DNA of 64,000 nucleotides. Source: Anseranas semipalmata. Lineage: Eukaryota > Chordata > Aves > Anseriformes > Anseranatidae. Location: the NCBI GenBank assembly GCA_013399115.1, contig VXAA01004301.1, positions 626,085-690,084 of the forward strand, in the 5' to 3' direction. The notes below the pieces were generated by a model that was given only the letters and a program-made list of their open reading frames with translations, made no database searches and was not told the DNA's origin. This document shows, piece after piece, positions 50,634 to 61,533 of this stretch (positions are counted from its first letter, which is position 1; each line of letters starts with the position of its first letter). The translations under genes and the position numbers were made by a program.

Positions 50634-52957
50634 GATAGTGGTATACTTGTAAGTGTACAATTCAGCAGAGCACCCAGTGTGTAATTAGTGATCTCTGAAT
50701 CATTTCAGACATTTGTAAGAGATCTGCTGTATTGGATTGGGGTGCCGGCAACAACCTGATTACATCGATCTTTGCAGTCTAGGTGCTCACTGTCTCTGAT
50801 TCTACCCCTTTCTTCATGATAACACTTAAAAAGCTAACAGTAACATAATACAAAATGTCAATTCACTTTTCATCCACTGACCGTTTAGGTCGGCTGAAAC
50901 TGTTGAACATCCTCATGATGTTCAGTCAGTCACATTTACCCCAGTGCTTGGATCTGAAGTGCTGGACAAAAGCATCCAGGCAATCGACTCTCCAGAAGCA
51001 GCAAATCCATTTAATTTGGTTATTCCAAGGCTTAGGCTCTTTCTCTAGGTGTTTTTTTTTTTTTTTTTTTTTTTTTTTCCTGGGACTCCAGGGATGGATG
51101 AAATGCCTTCTGTTTTCCTCACTTTAGTTTTCAGATGAGATGGCACTGTATTTTTCTGAATTTGTTTTCCCAGCCATGTACTGACCTTGCACTATTTGAA
51201 GACTCTTGGTTTTCTTCATTCATAGACTGTCATCGTTTTAGAAATCCATCTGACTTCACGTTCAGTGCTTTACTCCTGTTGATGCGCCATTTACTACTAG
51301 CTATTTGTATTAAGAATAGGAGGTGACAGTGGTTACATCTTTAAATACATATGCCATACTGACTGCATAAAACAGGAGCAGCTGAACCCAGAGCATTTCG
51401 TTGCAGAAGAGAGTTTTGCAATGCAGGAGTCTGATATAAGCCAAAGTTTTTCTGTTCCTTTACAAATAAAATATATAACAGTAAAATGTTTTTTAATAAA
51501 ATTGATAAACATCATGCTAATTCTGTCCTCTGGACTCAGATTCATTATCACATCACCACAGCTTGCCAAACTACAGTGTCAATGGAATTGCTATAGATGA
51601 CCGTAAGTATGCTCTTAGCCCGTGGCAAATGTAAGGCAATGGGGCTTAGCTTAGTCCTTGATGAAATATAGTATTGTGTCGTAGTGTGCACACAGCTGTT
51701 GTGGCTTACCTGAAATATGACTTGACCAGGTGTTTAACTCACCCTCATAAAATGCTTTTCATAGTAAACAGGTTGGCCTAAAAGAACAATTAGCTTTAGG
51801 TAGAGGTGCCTATATTTCAGCTTGCTGCATTGCATAAATAGATAATCTACTTTTTTTAAGCTCATCTATCCCACAGGCAGCAATGGATTAATGCTATTTC
51901 TTCATGATATTTCTTATTATATTTTCATATGATAATGATATTTCTTCATATCTTTTTTTAACAGAAGGATTACATTTTTATTTTTTTTAAATTGACAGGT
52001 CAGACATTACTAGAAAGTAACAGAAAAATGCTGTCATATTTTGTGGAAATAAGGTGGCTACCTCTATGCCAAAGAATAATCTGAAAAACCTTCTGAATAT
52101 AGCTTGGTCTGAGACGATTGCAATTGAAAAATTTAGCTTCTTTTATTTGAGAACAGCAGAAGTTTTAGAATATTTTAAAGACAAATTAATTTTGTCCACA
52201 CATGGTTGTAAATTTCTAGGAGTTGCTCACAATAGCGTGACTAATTCCAGCAAACAAGGGGTGTGCATGTGTCTGTGTGTATTGCCTTTTGTTTTCTTTT
52301 TTATTTTTTGTAGTACCCTTAGAAGTATGGAAGAGGTAATTGAAAGTATAATTAAAGGCATTTTTGAAATTGGAACAGAAATAGAAGGCTGGGATTACTG
52401 CTGTTTTGGGTACTTGCTCAGATCTGAAGAACACCATGGTGAAGGTGCCCTATTTTAGGCAGGATTTCCTGTTTATGGGTTAGCTGCTGTAGTGGGTTAT
52501 GCAAGAATTTCAGAAGCAGCGTCAGGCCCAGTGTAGGTGAGTTTTCAATGCCGCCCTTCCCTTTTTATAGTTTGGTCTTGCAAGAACAGTGTATTGTGGT
52601 TTCCATTTAATCACCTTTGAAATAATTATGCAATTAAACAGTAATATGTTGCCAGTCTTTCATAAGTTTCCAATGTTTCAAAATAGACAAGGGAGTGGTG
52701 TTGAAGACGCCTGCAATTGAAGACATTGGTGGAGAGGAGAGAAAATGGAATATATTTGCAGTGATCAGTAGCACCTGCAGTGTTAGAGGTCCTCTCCTTC
52801 CAGTATGTGTTTCATTAGTTGATATGATGAGGGGTCTAAATGCCTCTCCTAATTTGTGGCATATCGGGAAAAGTTTTGCATCAAAGTCTAAAGTTTTGGT
52901 ATAAGCTTTGATGGGATGAAATGTTATTAATCACAAGTTTCTGTTCTGTATTTTCAG
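50634..52957 (+). other. SPTLC3: SPTLC3 intron 1, 3' part
   Basis: The last part of intron 1, ending in the acceptor TTCTGTATTTTCAG at 52944-52957. It includes the 27-base T tract at 51052-51078. A 134-codon frame at 52054-52458 on the + strand has no recognised relatives and ends about 500 bp before exon 2, with no supporting splice sites identified. Confidence 0.55.
51052..51078. repeat. Poly(T) tract
   Basis: Twenty-seven T in a row. On the minus strand it would read as a poly(A) tail, but no retroposed gene copy was recognised on the adjoining side. Confidence 0.85.
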
Positions 52958-53149
52958 AAAAATGGTGTATCAAATGGAACTCTCTACAAAAAGACATTTA
53001 TTGAGCACTTTGAACAGGCACCAATGTACGTTGCTGTTCTTACTTTCGTGGGTTTTGGAGTGGGCACAATATTTGGCTACCTGCGAGATTTTATGAGAGC
53101 CTGGGGACTAGAAAAACGTAACATTGCTGAAGAGAGAGAACAACAAAAA
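52958..53149 (+). CDS. SPTLC3: SPTLC3 coding exon 2 (residues 38-101, membrane segment)
   Basis: Sixty-four codons between TTTTCAG| and |GTACGT, phase 0 at both ends. The translation starts [20 protein letters not shown]. The single membrane segment of the subunit follows ([20 protein letters not shown], about residues 58-77) and then [14 protein letters not shown]. The pattern [25 protein letters not shown] is shared by SPTLC2 and SPTLC3, and the segment anchors the enzyme in the endoplasmic-reticulum membrane. The exon ends in a charged, glutamate- and glutamine-rich stretch (AEEREQQK). No catalytic residue lies here. It continues in frame into the exon at 54691. Confidence 0.95.
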
Positions 53150-53300
53150 GTACGTATGAAAAAGATGTTGTGTCCACAGCTTAGTTTTCCCATGCTTGCA
53201 AGTTATATACAATAACCTACCAAAGTAACAAGACAACTTTCCTCTTAGAGAAGAGCGTTGCATAGGGATGAGAGGAGTGACACGCTGGAGTATCATTAAA

Positions 53301-53341
53301 CACATATGTATGAATATGTACATATATACACACATATATAA
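53301..53341. repeat. Imperfect (AT/GT) alternating microsatellite
   Basis: CACATATGTATGAATATG and CATATATACACACATATATA form an alternating purine-pyrimidine stretch of about 40 bases. Confidence 0.75.
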
Positions 53342-54479
53342 AAACGTAATTTTCACCTTGTTCTAAGAGTGTCAGAATACTCTTAGCAGAATAGAATCTC
53401 AGCATCTTAGGTCAATCCACAGAAAAAAGAAAACTCAGAAAACCCTTATTGTTAAATATTTCATCTCTCCAAATCTCTACAACCCTGATCTTTCCTTGTC
53501 CCATCTGGCTGTCTTACCTTGTCCTTCATAGTAATAGGCAGAGCTAACATCTTTGTAGTTGCTCACTTATGTTTGTCAAACTGTTGGTCAAAAAGCATTT
53601 GGGAATTGTTGTCCCAGCACTAAGTGAATGTAGACTGGATTCTTGTGAGTTCTGACCTAGAAACTTTTTCATCCTTCATAGTCTTAAGTGAAACTTGCAC
53701 GTCAGCAAGTTCAATTGCATTCTAACTTTTTTAGATTGTTTGTTGCTCCACTTTCTCTGTGTAGTTTGAACAGTGATTTGCAATAACACTTGGCATAATG
53801 GAGGAAAAATGTGAATAGTGTTACTGTTCCTCTTACAAATAAAATTCCCAAAATAATGTTTTCTGTTTTGGCTTCTCAAAGATGCATGCACTACCAAATG
53901 AAATATCACAGTGCAAGATTATTATCAGCATTCTCCTGGAATATCCTTTTCAATTCACTTCATGTTTTGGCCATTCATGCACTATTTTGATTCCAGACAT
54001 GCTAGTTAAATCTTTATACCATCCACCTTGCATTACAAGCTCAGTTAATTCTCCAGTCTCCTACATATGTAACTACATGCCAAGTTATTTTACCAGTTTA
54101 TTCTATCTGATGTCTAATATAGCTATATTGCTGTTTCATATAAAACTTTGATTCTATACCTTTCTTTTAATTTAATTTTCAAGCTAAAAACCATAGATAG
54201 ACTAATCATTAACCCAACTCATTGTCTTAACTGTATGTTTGCATGTCTAGTCTAGGCCAATAATGCCCAGACCGACTGGACTAGCTTTAATCTAACATAT
54301 CCAACATATAATGAAATACGAGTCATTTCTCTCAGTTTTGTAATGTGCTCCGGACATAGCAAAAAGTTCCACTTGAAACATTTGGATTCTCCAAGTGAAA
54401 GCATCATGACTTTGTTTCAAACTTTCCAAATATTGGAGTGGAGAATTGGGCCAACTTGTGGACTGTATGAAGTTATTTT

Positions 54480-54502
54480 AAAAAAAAAAAAAAAAAAAAA
54501 AA
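54480..54502. repeat. Poly(A) tract in intron 2
   Basis: Twenty-three consecutive A. No retrocopy is recognised upstream of it. Confidence 0.85.
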
Positions 54503-54690
54503 CACCACAAACAAAAAACTGTAGTTCAAGGTAATTAAAGATATTTGCTGACTGGAGTTGTGACATAGGAATATGTGGTTGTTGTAACCCTCTGTTTACT
54601 AATGAATCAGTTTTTCCTTTGTAATGGGACTGACTTGGGTTCCTTAGAGATTTTCCTAGCAACATAACCCTGTGCATGTTTTCAAACCAG

Positions 54691-54845
54691 GATTTTGTGC
54701 CACTTTATCAAGATTTTGAGACCTTTTACACCAGAAACCTCTATATGAGAATACGTGATAACTGGAATCGTCCAGTTTGCAGTGTCCCAGGGCCACAGTT
54801 TGACCTCATGGAACGCGTTACAGACGATTACAACTGGACATTTAG
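54691..54845 (+). CDS. SPTLC3: SPTLC3 coding exon 3 (residues 102-153)
   Basis: 155 bp between AACCAG| and TTTAG|GTGAGT, phase 0 to phase 2. The translation begins [20 protein letters not shown] and continues [18 protein letters not shown], then [13 protein letters not shown]. The [22 protein letters not shown] block is nearly invariant in SPTLC2 and SPTLC3 and leads into the catalytic domain. The stretch FDLMERV-DDYNWTF is the SPTLC3 form; SPTLC2 has a different sequence there, from memory VDIMERQSHDYNWSF. This exon gives the strongest paralog assignment. The final AG completes an Arg codon with the first base of exon 4. Confidence 0.96.
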
Positions 54846-55723
54846 GTGAGTCAGCTTACACTATGCAGGTGTCAGCTTCGTAAGAGTTAATCCTGATACA
54901 CCTGCAAAGCACAGAAGGGTGCATCTAGCCTGTCATACCTAGATCATAGAGTCATAGAATGGTTTGTGTTGGAAGGACCTTAAAGATCATCTAATTCTAA
55001 ACCTCCTGCCATGAGCAGGGACACCTTCCATTAGAGCGGGTTGCTCAAAGCCACATCCAGCCTGGCCTTGAACACTTCCAGGGATGGGGATCCTCAGCTA
55101 ATATAGACATGAGCACTTTTTTTTTCTGAAATTGGGACAGTTCTGACAGTCTGTCCCCTTTCTTCTGAATATTGTGTGACAATGCAATGTGGAAGGGACT
55201 GAACTCTATCAGAAATGAGTTTTGTTCGGCTGTGTCAGCACAAGTAAAATTGCTTATGGTTCATTTACAACAGATCTTTAGTCAGAATATTGCAATGAAG
55301 TTTGTTGGATCCCTTGGTTAGGATTTAAATCATGGTTTCTTGCATTGCATAAGTGTGCCTTCTAACTTGCATAGTGAGTCTCCGGCAGTGAATTTTAAGC
55401 AGTTTACAGCTTGAAGATTTCAGTCTATCACAACTGTTACTGAGTTAAATAGATATGGAAATTTACCATACAGACAATGTGTAGGTTGGCTACGCTAACA
55501 ATGAATTTTGTTTTGTTTTGTTTGGTCCATGAAAATGCTATTTCACCTGGTTGGGAAAAGGGAAAGGCTGTAAAAACTTGTACGATGTTAATATATTAAG
55601 GATTGTAAATTCCAAATATGAATCTAACAGCGGTACAAAATTTGGTGGGAATTTTTTTCTTTTGTTTTTGTTTAGTGTGCAAGGGAGAGTTGCAGCATTC
55701 TTTAAAATTTGCTTTGATTATAG
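54846..55723 (+). other. SPTLC3: SPTLC3 intron 3
   Basis: An 878-bp intron, donor GTGAGT and acceptor GCTTTGATTATAG. It contains a minus-strand CR1 fragment. An open frame beginning at 55551 reads through the 3' end of this intron into exon 4 and is not a separate gene. Confidence 0.9.
54943..55096 (-). repeat. CR1 LINE 3' fragment in intron 3
   Basis: Reverse complement of the CR1 3' end: ATCATAGAGTCATAGAATGG, then GTTGGAAGGACCTTAAAGAT and GAGCAGGGACACCTTCCATT, ending near CCAGGGATGGGGATCC. It is antisense to SPTLC3, about 150 bp long, and close in type to the copy at 10.2 kb. Confidence 0.92.
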
Positions 55724-55872
55724 GTTTACAGGAAGAACTATCAAGAATGTAATCAATATGGGTTCTTATAACTACCTCGGCTTTGCAGAAACAGATGTTA
55801 ATGCTTTGAAAACTGTAACCAGAGAGTTACAAAAGTATGGAACAGGAATCTGCAGTACCAGACAAGAAATGG
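55724..55872 (+). CDS. SPTLC3: SPTLC3 coding exon 4 (residues 153-202)
   Basis: 149 bp, entering in phase 2 and leaving in phase 1 at ATGG|GTGAGT. It encodes the rest of an Arg codon, then FTGRTIKNVINMGSYNYLGF and AETDVNALKTVTRELQKYGT, ending GICSTRQEMG. INMGSYNYLG is the start of the PLP-dependent alpha-oxoamine synthase domain, and YGTG-CSTRQE leads to the substrate pocket region. The PLP lysine lies in a later exon outside the window. The middle of the exon differs from the remembered human SPTLC3, and YNYLGFA and CSTRQE look more like SPTLC2; see the findings. The next exon, expected to start with a Gly codon remainder and LDKH-like residues, was not found before the window ends. Confidence 0.95.
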
Positions 55873-56740
55873 GTGAGTAAATAGCTAGAGAGCCACTGAA
55901 GTTTCTGTAACTATATGATTTTTCCTACAGGTATCTTGAACAAACTGAATGCTTAGAGAATTTTAATCACATCAACAAGTACTTGTTTGACTGTTAAAAG
56001 TGATACTTTATTTTATTAATTATCACATAAGGATATTTTTAAAGGAGAAAATGCTATTGATTTTTGGAAAAGCAAAAACAAATGTATAGTGGCCTGGAAT
56101 TTTTAACAATGCAAGTAACAGGGTTATTTTTAAGAGGTAAACTAAACATCAAGACTTCAAGAATTGTTGTAGAACAAATTCAATTACATCGTTGATTTAT
56201 GTCACTTACTATGTACAGAGTGTTTTGATTATGAAGATGAGCTTTTACATACTTTATTTTTTTAATCCATTTTCTAAGAAGATATTGTTATGTTTTATGA
56301 AACATTAATGGGTACAACATAGAAATTTCCAGTGCGCCTGAAAGGAAGAGATTCAGGAAGGCTCCGTCTCACTTTTTTGAATTGATATGTCATTTAAGAA
56401 TTAAATGCATTTTCACTTTATAGGCTGCATGTAGTGTTATCTTCAATCCTATATTTTTATACAAAGCCTTTTACTAAACCAATATTAAATGTGGATATAA
56501 TTATGCATTCTTAATAGTGCAGTCAGCCTGAGATTCAGAGAAAACAATTTCCATCCATAGAAACACAGCAGGAGATTTCCCTTCAGGCTTTATCTTTCTT
56601 GGGAGCTGTCAAAAGGAAATAGTAGGCTTCCCAGCATGGAGAACTCTTATAGACTTTTTATCCAACAAGCTGATGTTTTTTTTCATTTTGTATCTATCAA
56701 AGCAAACTTTTTTCCTCCCAAAATCTTATGCAAAAAAAAA

Positions 56741-56757
56741 TATATATATATATATAT
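56741..56757. repeat. (TA)n microsatellite after an A tract
   Basis: Nine A followed by about eight TA units. Confidence 0.85.
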
Positions 56758-57160
56758 TTCTTTTTTGTTTCTTCTTTTATTTTAAGTCTCATTTCCAGGA
56801 GAGAAGAAAAAAAAAAAAAAACTTGTCGTCATGGTTTGATTTACCAGTAATAAAATTGTTGGTGACACCACACCAAGAGGGTTTACAGATTGACCCTACT
56901 TTCTTTTTTAGGTGACCTATGTGGTGACTGCAATATATTGTTTAACCTGAATTGCATGCTTGAAAGCTGTCACCATTGCTAGTCATCTAAGGTATTCAAG
57001 GAACATTTTTCTGTCTTTTTGTCTTGAGTTCTGTTTTGTCTGAGAATGTTTTGGGTTGTTTTCAGTACTTCAAAGAATATGCCTGGTGTTCATCATTCTT
57101 TATCTTTTGCTTGTGGAATTATTTGATTTGGAAGACTTGCATGACTTTTGTCTTACTCTC

Positions 57161-57183
57161 AAAAAAAAAAAAAAAAAAAAAAA
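57161..57183. repeat. Poly(A) tract in intron 4
   Basis: Twenty-three consecutive A, about 25 bp before a CR1 fragment. No poly(A)-tailed retroposon body is recognised on its 5' side. Confidence 0.85.
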
Positions 57184-57207
57184 CGGATTCTGTCTTCAAA
57201 TATTAAG

Positions 57208-57330
57208 AGTCATAGAATCATTTGTGTTGGAAAAGGCCTTTAAGATCAAGTCCAACCATCCACCTAACACTTCAAGTCCACTGCTAAACCACATCCCTAC
57301 GCACCACTTCTACATGTCTCTTAGATGTTA
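57208..57330 (-). repeat. CR1 LINE 3' fragment, third subfamily
   Basis: AGTCATAGAATCATTTGTG, TTGGAAAAGGCCTTTAAGAT, CCAACCATCCACCTAACACT and CCACTGCTAAACCACATCCC are diagnostic of another CR1 group in reverse complement. It fades after about 120 bp. Confidence 0.9.
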
Positions 57331-59088
57331 CTGCTTATCTCCATCTAGTGTGTTTCAAGAGCCACAGTATGCAGATTTCTAGGAATTTCTCTTTATCCGA
57401 ATTCCTGTTCAATACTTCTGAAGTTATATTGACAGATTGAGCAAAGCTTTACATTCATACTCAACTGCATTCACAAATAGTGCCATTAACTTCATTCAGG
57501 CTACACAGTGCAAGAATGGCCTACGGGTAACAAACAAGCATATGTCTCAGCAGATCAGCACCAACATTACTAAAATGTGGTTTCTTTTTTGTACAAGGGT
57601 CATGTTGCAGTTGATGTCCAAGTACATGAAGTAAATGAGATTGCTTAGAATTTTTTTTGACTCAGTACAACCTCATCATTCATATTTTACTGTACAACAG
57701 ACAGTCTTTTAGGCAGTGAATTTCAGAGAGCATCTGGGATGAGAGGATTTATTAAAATACGGAAACGCGGTGTTAAGTAGAGGAGCAGTCATAGCATTTC
57801 CTCCTAGGCACCTAGTAGAGAGCCTGTGATCAGTGGGGAGAGAAAAGTTGCTCTGCAGAGCAATTCTGCACAATGGTTACTTCATTGTCCCTGGCTCTGG
57901 AGCCTCTCTACCTCCAATAAATATAAAGAACTTGAGGAAAAAGCTTCTTATTAGCAGTGTAGATACCCTCTTTTCCTTTTCTTTTTCCCTACTTGTGCTA
58001 CTTCTGGTTCATACTCGAGCAGATTTGAAAAATTCTATCTGAATTTCTTCGTTTGCTTGTTTTATAATATATACATACTCTTAAAAGAGAGGTGGTGAAG
58101 GGTCTGCTGTGTGAAAGTTCTCTTTTTTTTTTTAATTATTTGCCATCTTCATCTTAGTAAAATAGAAGAGAATGATTTTGTTCTTGAGCAGATAACGTTT
58201 CAAAACTTTAGCTTGGCCACACAATAACAACTAAAGTGGTGTGAAGTATAAATACAGTGAGTTGTAGGAGCTCATAAATTGCCTGTCCTAATTCAAGGAA
58301 GCACTTAAACATATTAATAATTTCAAGCTAATTGGATTTAAAAGTACTGTTCTGCTTACGTGTATTTAAGTGTCTGGCATGCTCAGGGCTTTACCAAGAT
58401 CTCTCTCAAAGCAGTGATAGGTTTCTGTTTATAAGAAGGATCATTCCACTGCTTTGAAAAGATTTCAGAAAGGAGGAAAATAAAAATAATAAAAAATAAA
58501 ATTAATACAAGTGATTTTTGAAAAAATATGTGATGGTAAAACTGTCCTCTGGGGTCTTCTGCCTAAACTCCTCCTTTTATTTATAACTGTGCAGATTGTG
58601 GAGTGGATATAAAATGCTGTCATATCAGAATGTTGTTGCAGGCAGTTTGCTCTCAGAATAAGTTAATATGGAAGTTTTAACATAGTTGTTTATATTTACA
58701 AAACACTATTTTATTAAGGAAATCTAGTGAAGCTAAACGAAAAACAGTTATTGTCTCAAAAAAGTAACTTAAAGCTGTGTCTAAACATAGTTCAGTAATT
58801 AACTCCAGTGAGAACAGTGAAGCACTGGTCATGTTTTCTCTAATAATTCACATGCCAATTGAACAGTCATTCCTGATTAAGTGCAAAAGCATAGAAACCT
58901 GATAAAAATAGTGTCTGATCTTTCTAGATTTTAGGCTTTTGTCACCATTTTTAATTATTCTCTTTTTAAATTATAATAATAATAAATCACTTAGCATAAC
59001 AGTGTAATTTAAGACACATTCCTGAGGCTTTGGTGGGACTTGCAATCTGAAAGAAAAATATTTTTTCTTGTTTTTAGACCAAGTAAAC

Positions 59089-59106
59089 TACTATGATTCT
59101 ATGATT
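59089..59106 (+). repeat. Solitary CR1-type octamer tail
   Basis: CTATGATTCTATGATT is the octamer repeat that ends CR1 elements in sense orientation, but the sequence before it is not recognisably CR1. It may be an extremely truncated insertion or chance. Confidence 0.4.
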
Positions 59107-59261
59107 ATCCCTTAGGAACAAGATCTTAAGGTTATAAGTGGTAGTTCCGTGAAAGCATTAGCTTGTTGTTTGGTGGTCAGAAAGCAAACTAAATACTAGA
59201 AATGATTTAACAGAAAGTTAACCATAGAATCTCCATATGCTACTATATAAAGGTGTGGTTT

Positions 59262-59670
59262 GCTGTCATCTTAAGTACTCTGTGCAGTTCTGGTCAAAAA
59301 CATTCAGCAGAACTGGAAAGTGTCAGAGAAGGGCAAAAAGAATCATCAAAAGTCTCAAACAGCTTCTGGGTAAAGAGCTACTGAGCTAGCTGTCTTCAGC
59401 TGTCAGAAATGCCGAGCATCTGGCTTGGAAAGAGCCCAGAGGGGAAAATTACAGAAGTGTGCAAAATGATGTGTGGTATGGAAAAGTGGCCAGAGTTGGC
59501 TGTTCATTCTTTTCTGCTACAAGATCTACAGGACTTCATATAAAGTTGGGAGGAGATTTCCATCTAAATACAGGAGGCAGCTCTTCACACAGGGGGCTTG
59601 CACACCTGAAGAATTCATTGCAAATAAGGTTGTGTTGATGCCAAAACTTAACATTTCCTTGAATTCCAGG
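59262..59670 (+). repeat. Old CR1/L3-like LINE fragment, sense orientation
   Basis: GTGCAGTTCTGGTCAAAAAC, CAGAACTGGAAAGTGTCAGA and GAAGGGCAAAAAGAATCAT correspond to the CAGTTCTGGTC...GAAAAGGTGCAGAGAAGGGC block of old CR1 elements. CAGCTCTTCACACAGGGGGC and GAATTCATTGCAAATAAGGT match the TTCTTCACACAACGC...GAACTCATTGCC block. It is diverged, non-coding, and colinear with the missing 5' part of the copy at 50 kb. Confidence 0.85.
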
Positions 59671-59734
59671 AGGCACAGGCTATGTATACAGCAGAGATCA
59701 TTATTAGCTACTAAAAATGCCAAAACTATTTTAT

Positions 59735-59767
59735 ATTTATATATATATATATAATATATTATATATA
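59735..59767. repeat. (TA)n repeat at left edge of assembly gap
   Basis: TTTATATATATATATATAAT and further TA units run directly into the N run; TATATAAATAAAAATAT resumes at 59990. The gap therefore probably lies within a TA-rich repeat. Confidence 0.8.
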
Positions 59768-59989
59768 NNNNNNNNNNNNNNNNNNNNNNNNNNNNNNNNN
59801 NNNNNNNNNNNNNNNNNNNNNNNNNNNNNNNNNNNNNNNNNNNNNNNNNNNNNNNNNNNNNNNNNNNNNNNNNNNNNNNNNNNNNNNNNNNNNNNNNNNN
59901 NNNNNNNNNNNNNNNNNNNNNNNNNNNNNNNNNNNNNNNNNNNNNNNNNNNNNNNNNNNNNNNNNNNNNNNNNNNNNNNNNNNNNNNNN
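59768..59989. other. Assembly gap, 222 N
   Basis: Unknown bases. Apparent open frames that cross it are artefacts of translating N. Confidence 0.99.
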
Positions 59990-61517
59990 TATATAAATAA
60001 AAATATGCTTGTCCTGCTTTCGTTCTTCCCCAGATATTGATACAAGACAACTATCAGATGAAGAGTTATGGGCTAAAGGGACCTTTCATGTGGAACAGTA
60101 CATCTAATACTAGTTGCTTAGCACTATTTTATGTAATTAGTTGTTTAGTATTAACTTATATTATTGCTAATATGCCTATGGCCATTGTTGTGCAATCATT
60201 AGCACTGGACCTGTGGACTAGGAAATCATTATACAAATTTGACTTGAATTGGGAATGTGCACATGTTCAGCTTTCTGTAAAGTTAGACGTTACTTTTGGT
60301 AAGGGTAGAGTATAAGGAACTAATGAAGCAGTATTCATAAGGGTAGTAACCTGGCTGTTTTGAGTGTTTCTGAGGAAACTAAGGTTAAAAAGAGATAAAA
60401 GGAAGAGACTTAAGAGATCAACAAGAAAGTGTGGCATGTATACTTGGAGCATGTCTTCTAAGAGCAGTAGCATGAGTGAATGTGTGAAAGAGGTTGTTTG
60501 CAGATGGCAAAAGAAGCTGACGACATGGTCTGCTTAGAGGTGAAAGATTTCCCTGTTCTGCATGGCACATGTGATGGAAGTAATCCCTGAAGGATTTTGA
60601 CAGTGAATTTAAGCATAAGCAGAATTCTTCAGGGAAGTTCAAAGCAGGTAGAGATATAGAATGAGGACCCTCTTGGTCAGAGGGACAGGCTGGGAGGAAA
60701 GATAAAAGCATTTGTGTACAATGTTAAGAGCATTCTGAGCACATTTGAGAATGGCAAGGTTAAACTTACTGAAGCCAGGGGAAAAGATGCTGCATTAACT
60801 GTCTGAGGTGTCAAGGGAGGATACAAGAGAGATCTGCACCCACCATACCTGAAAAAACTGACCATGGGTGTAATTTAAATTAAAACAGCTTTTGTCAGCA
60901 GCGGTCTCTCTTACAGGTGCAGAAAAAGTCCATTTTTCATTTGACTAGCTCATTAGAAGTCAGGAAACCAATTTGGACAGGAAAAAGCAGGAAGTTTTGT
61001 TTCTCACTTTTACAGAAATGAAAATTAGATTTGAGGCAATAATTTTTGAGTGTTGAAGGACTTAAGTAATTGAAAACCACCTATTTAAGTAACTGGAGTA
61101 CTCAGAACATTCAGGGTAATTTCATGCAAACTAACAAAAAAACCTACTATACTATATTTTATTTTAATCTTCTTCTCAAAAGTGTTATTTTTAGCATAAT
61201 AAAAACACTAACAAATAGGTATCTAAATAAATTTATTCCCTCTATATGGTGAAAAGAATGACAACTTGAATGTGAAGTCTTTTTCTTCCATGCAAATCAA
61301 TGCATTTTAATGGCTAGAGTGGGAGTTGGCCACTGCTGGAGACAGGCTCACAAGCCTTTTGTCTGAGCACATTCTGTCATTCTTATGTTTGTAGTCAGAC
61401 TTTTCTAAGGAATGTAACTTAAAATTAAGAGGAAATTATGCTAATGTATGCAAAATGATTATTTAAAGCTGTTTCCCACTTGCTGATTGCAGATGATAAT
61501 AGAATCAGTAATTTAAA

Positions 61518-61533
61518 ACTTTTTTTTTTTTTT
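61518..61533. repeat. Poly(T) tract in intron 4
   Basis: About 15-16 T in a row, flanked by AAAAC and AACAAAG. It has no recognised partner element. Confidence 0.75.

Larger units (their letters stand above)
53150..54690 (+). other. SPTLC3: SPTLC3 intron 2
   Basis: A 1,541-bp GT-AG intron (donor GTACGT, acceptor TTTTCAAACCAG). It contains an alternating ATATGTACATATATA microsatellite and a 23-base A tract. Nothing else is recognised. Confidence 0.9.

Noticed and set aside
55551..55722. Open frame extending SPTLC3 exon 4 upstream with its own ATG
   Set aside because: The segment before 55724 is intron 3: it ends in a splice acceptor (GATTATAG), and exon 3 joins exon 4 in frame with family-conserved residues.
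54480..57183. Long A tracts at 54480-54502 and 57161-57183 as tails of processed pseudogenes
   Set aside because: No mRNA-like body, polyadenylation signal plus coding remnant, or target-site duplication was seen beside them.
59526..60050. Open frames of 102-174 codons crossing 59768-59989
   Set aside because: They run through unknown bases and TA repeats; the lack of stops there is an artefact.
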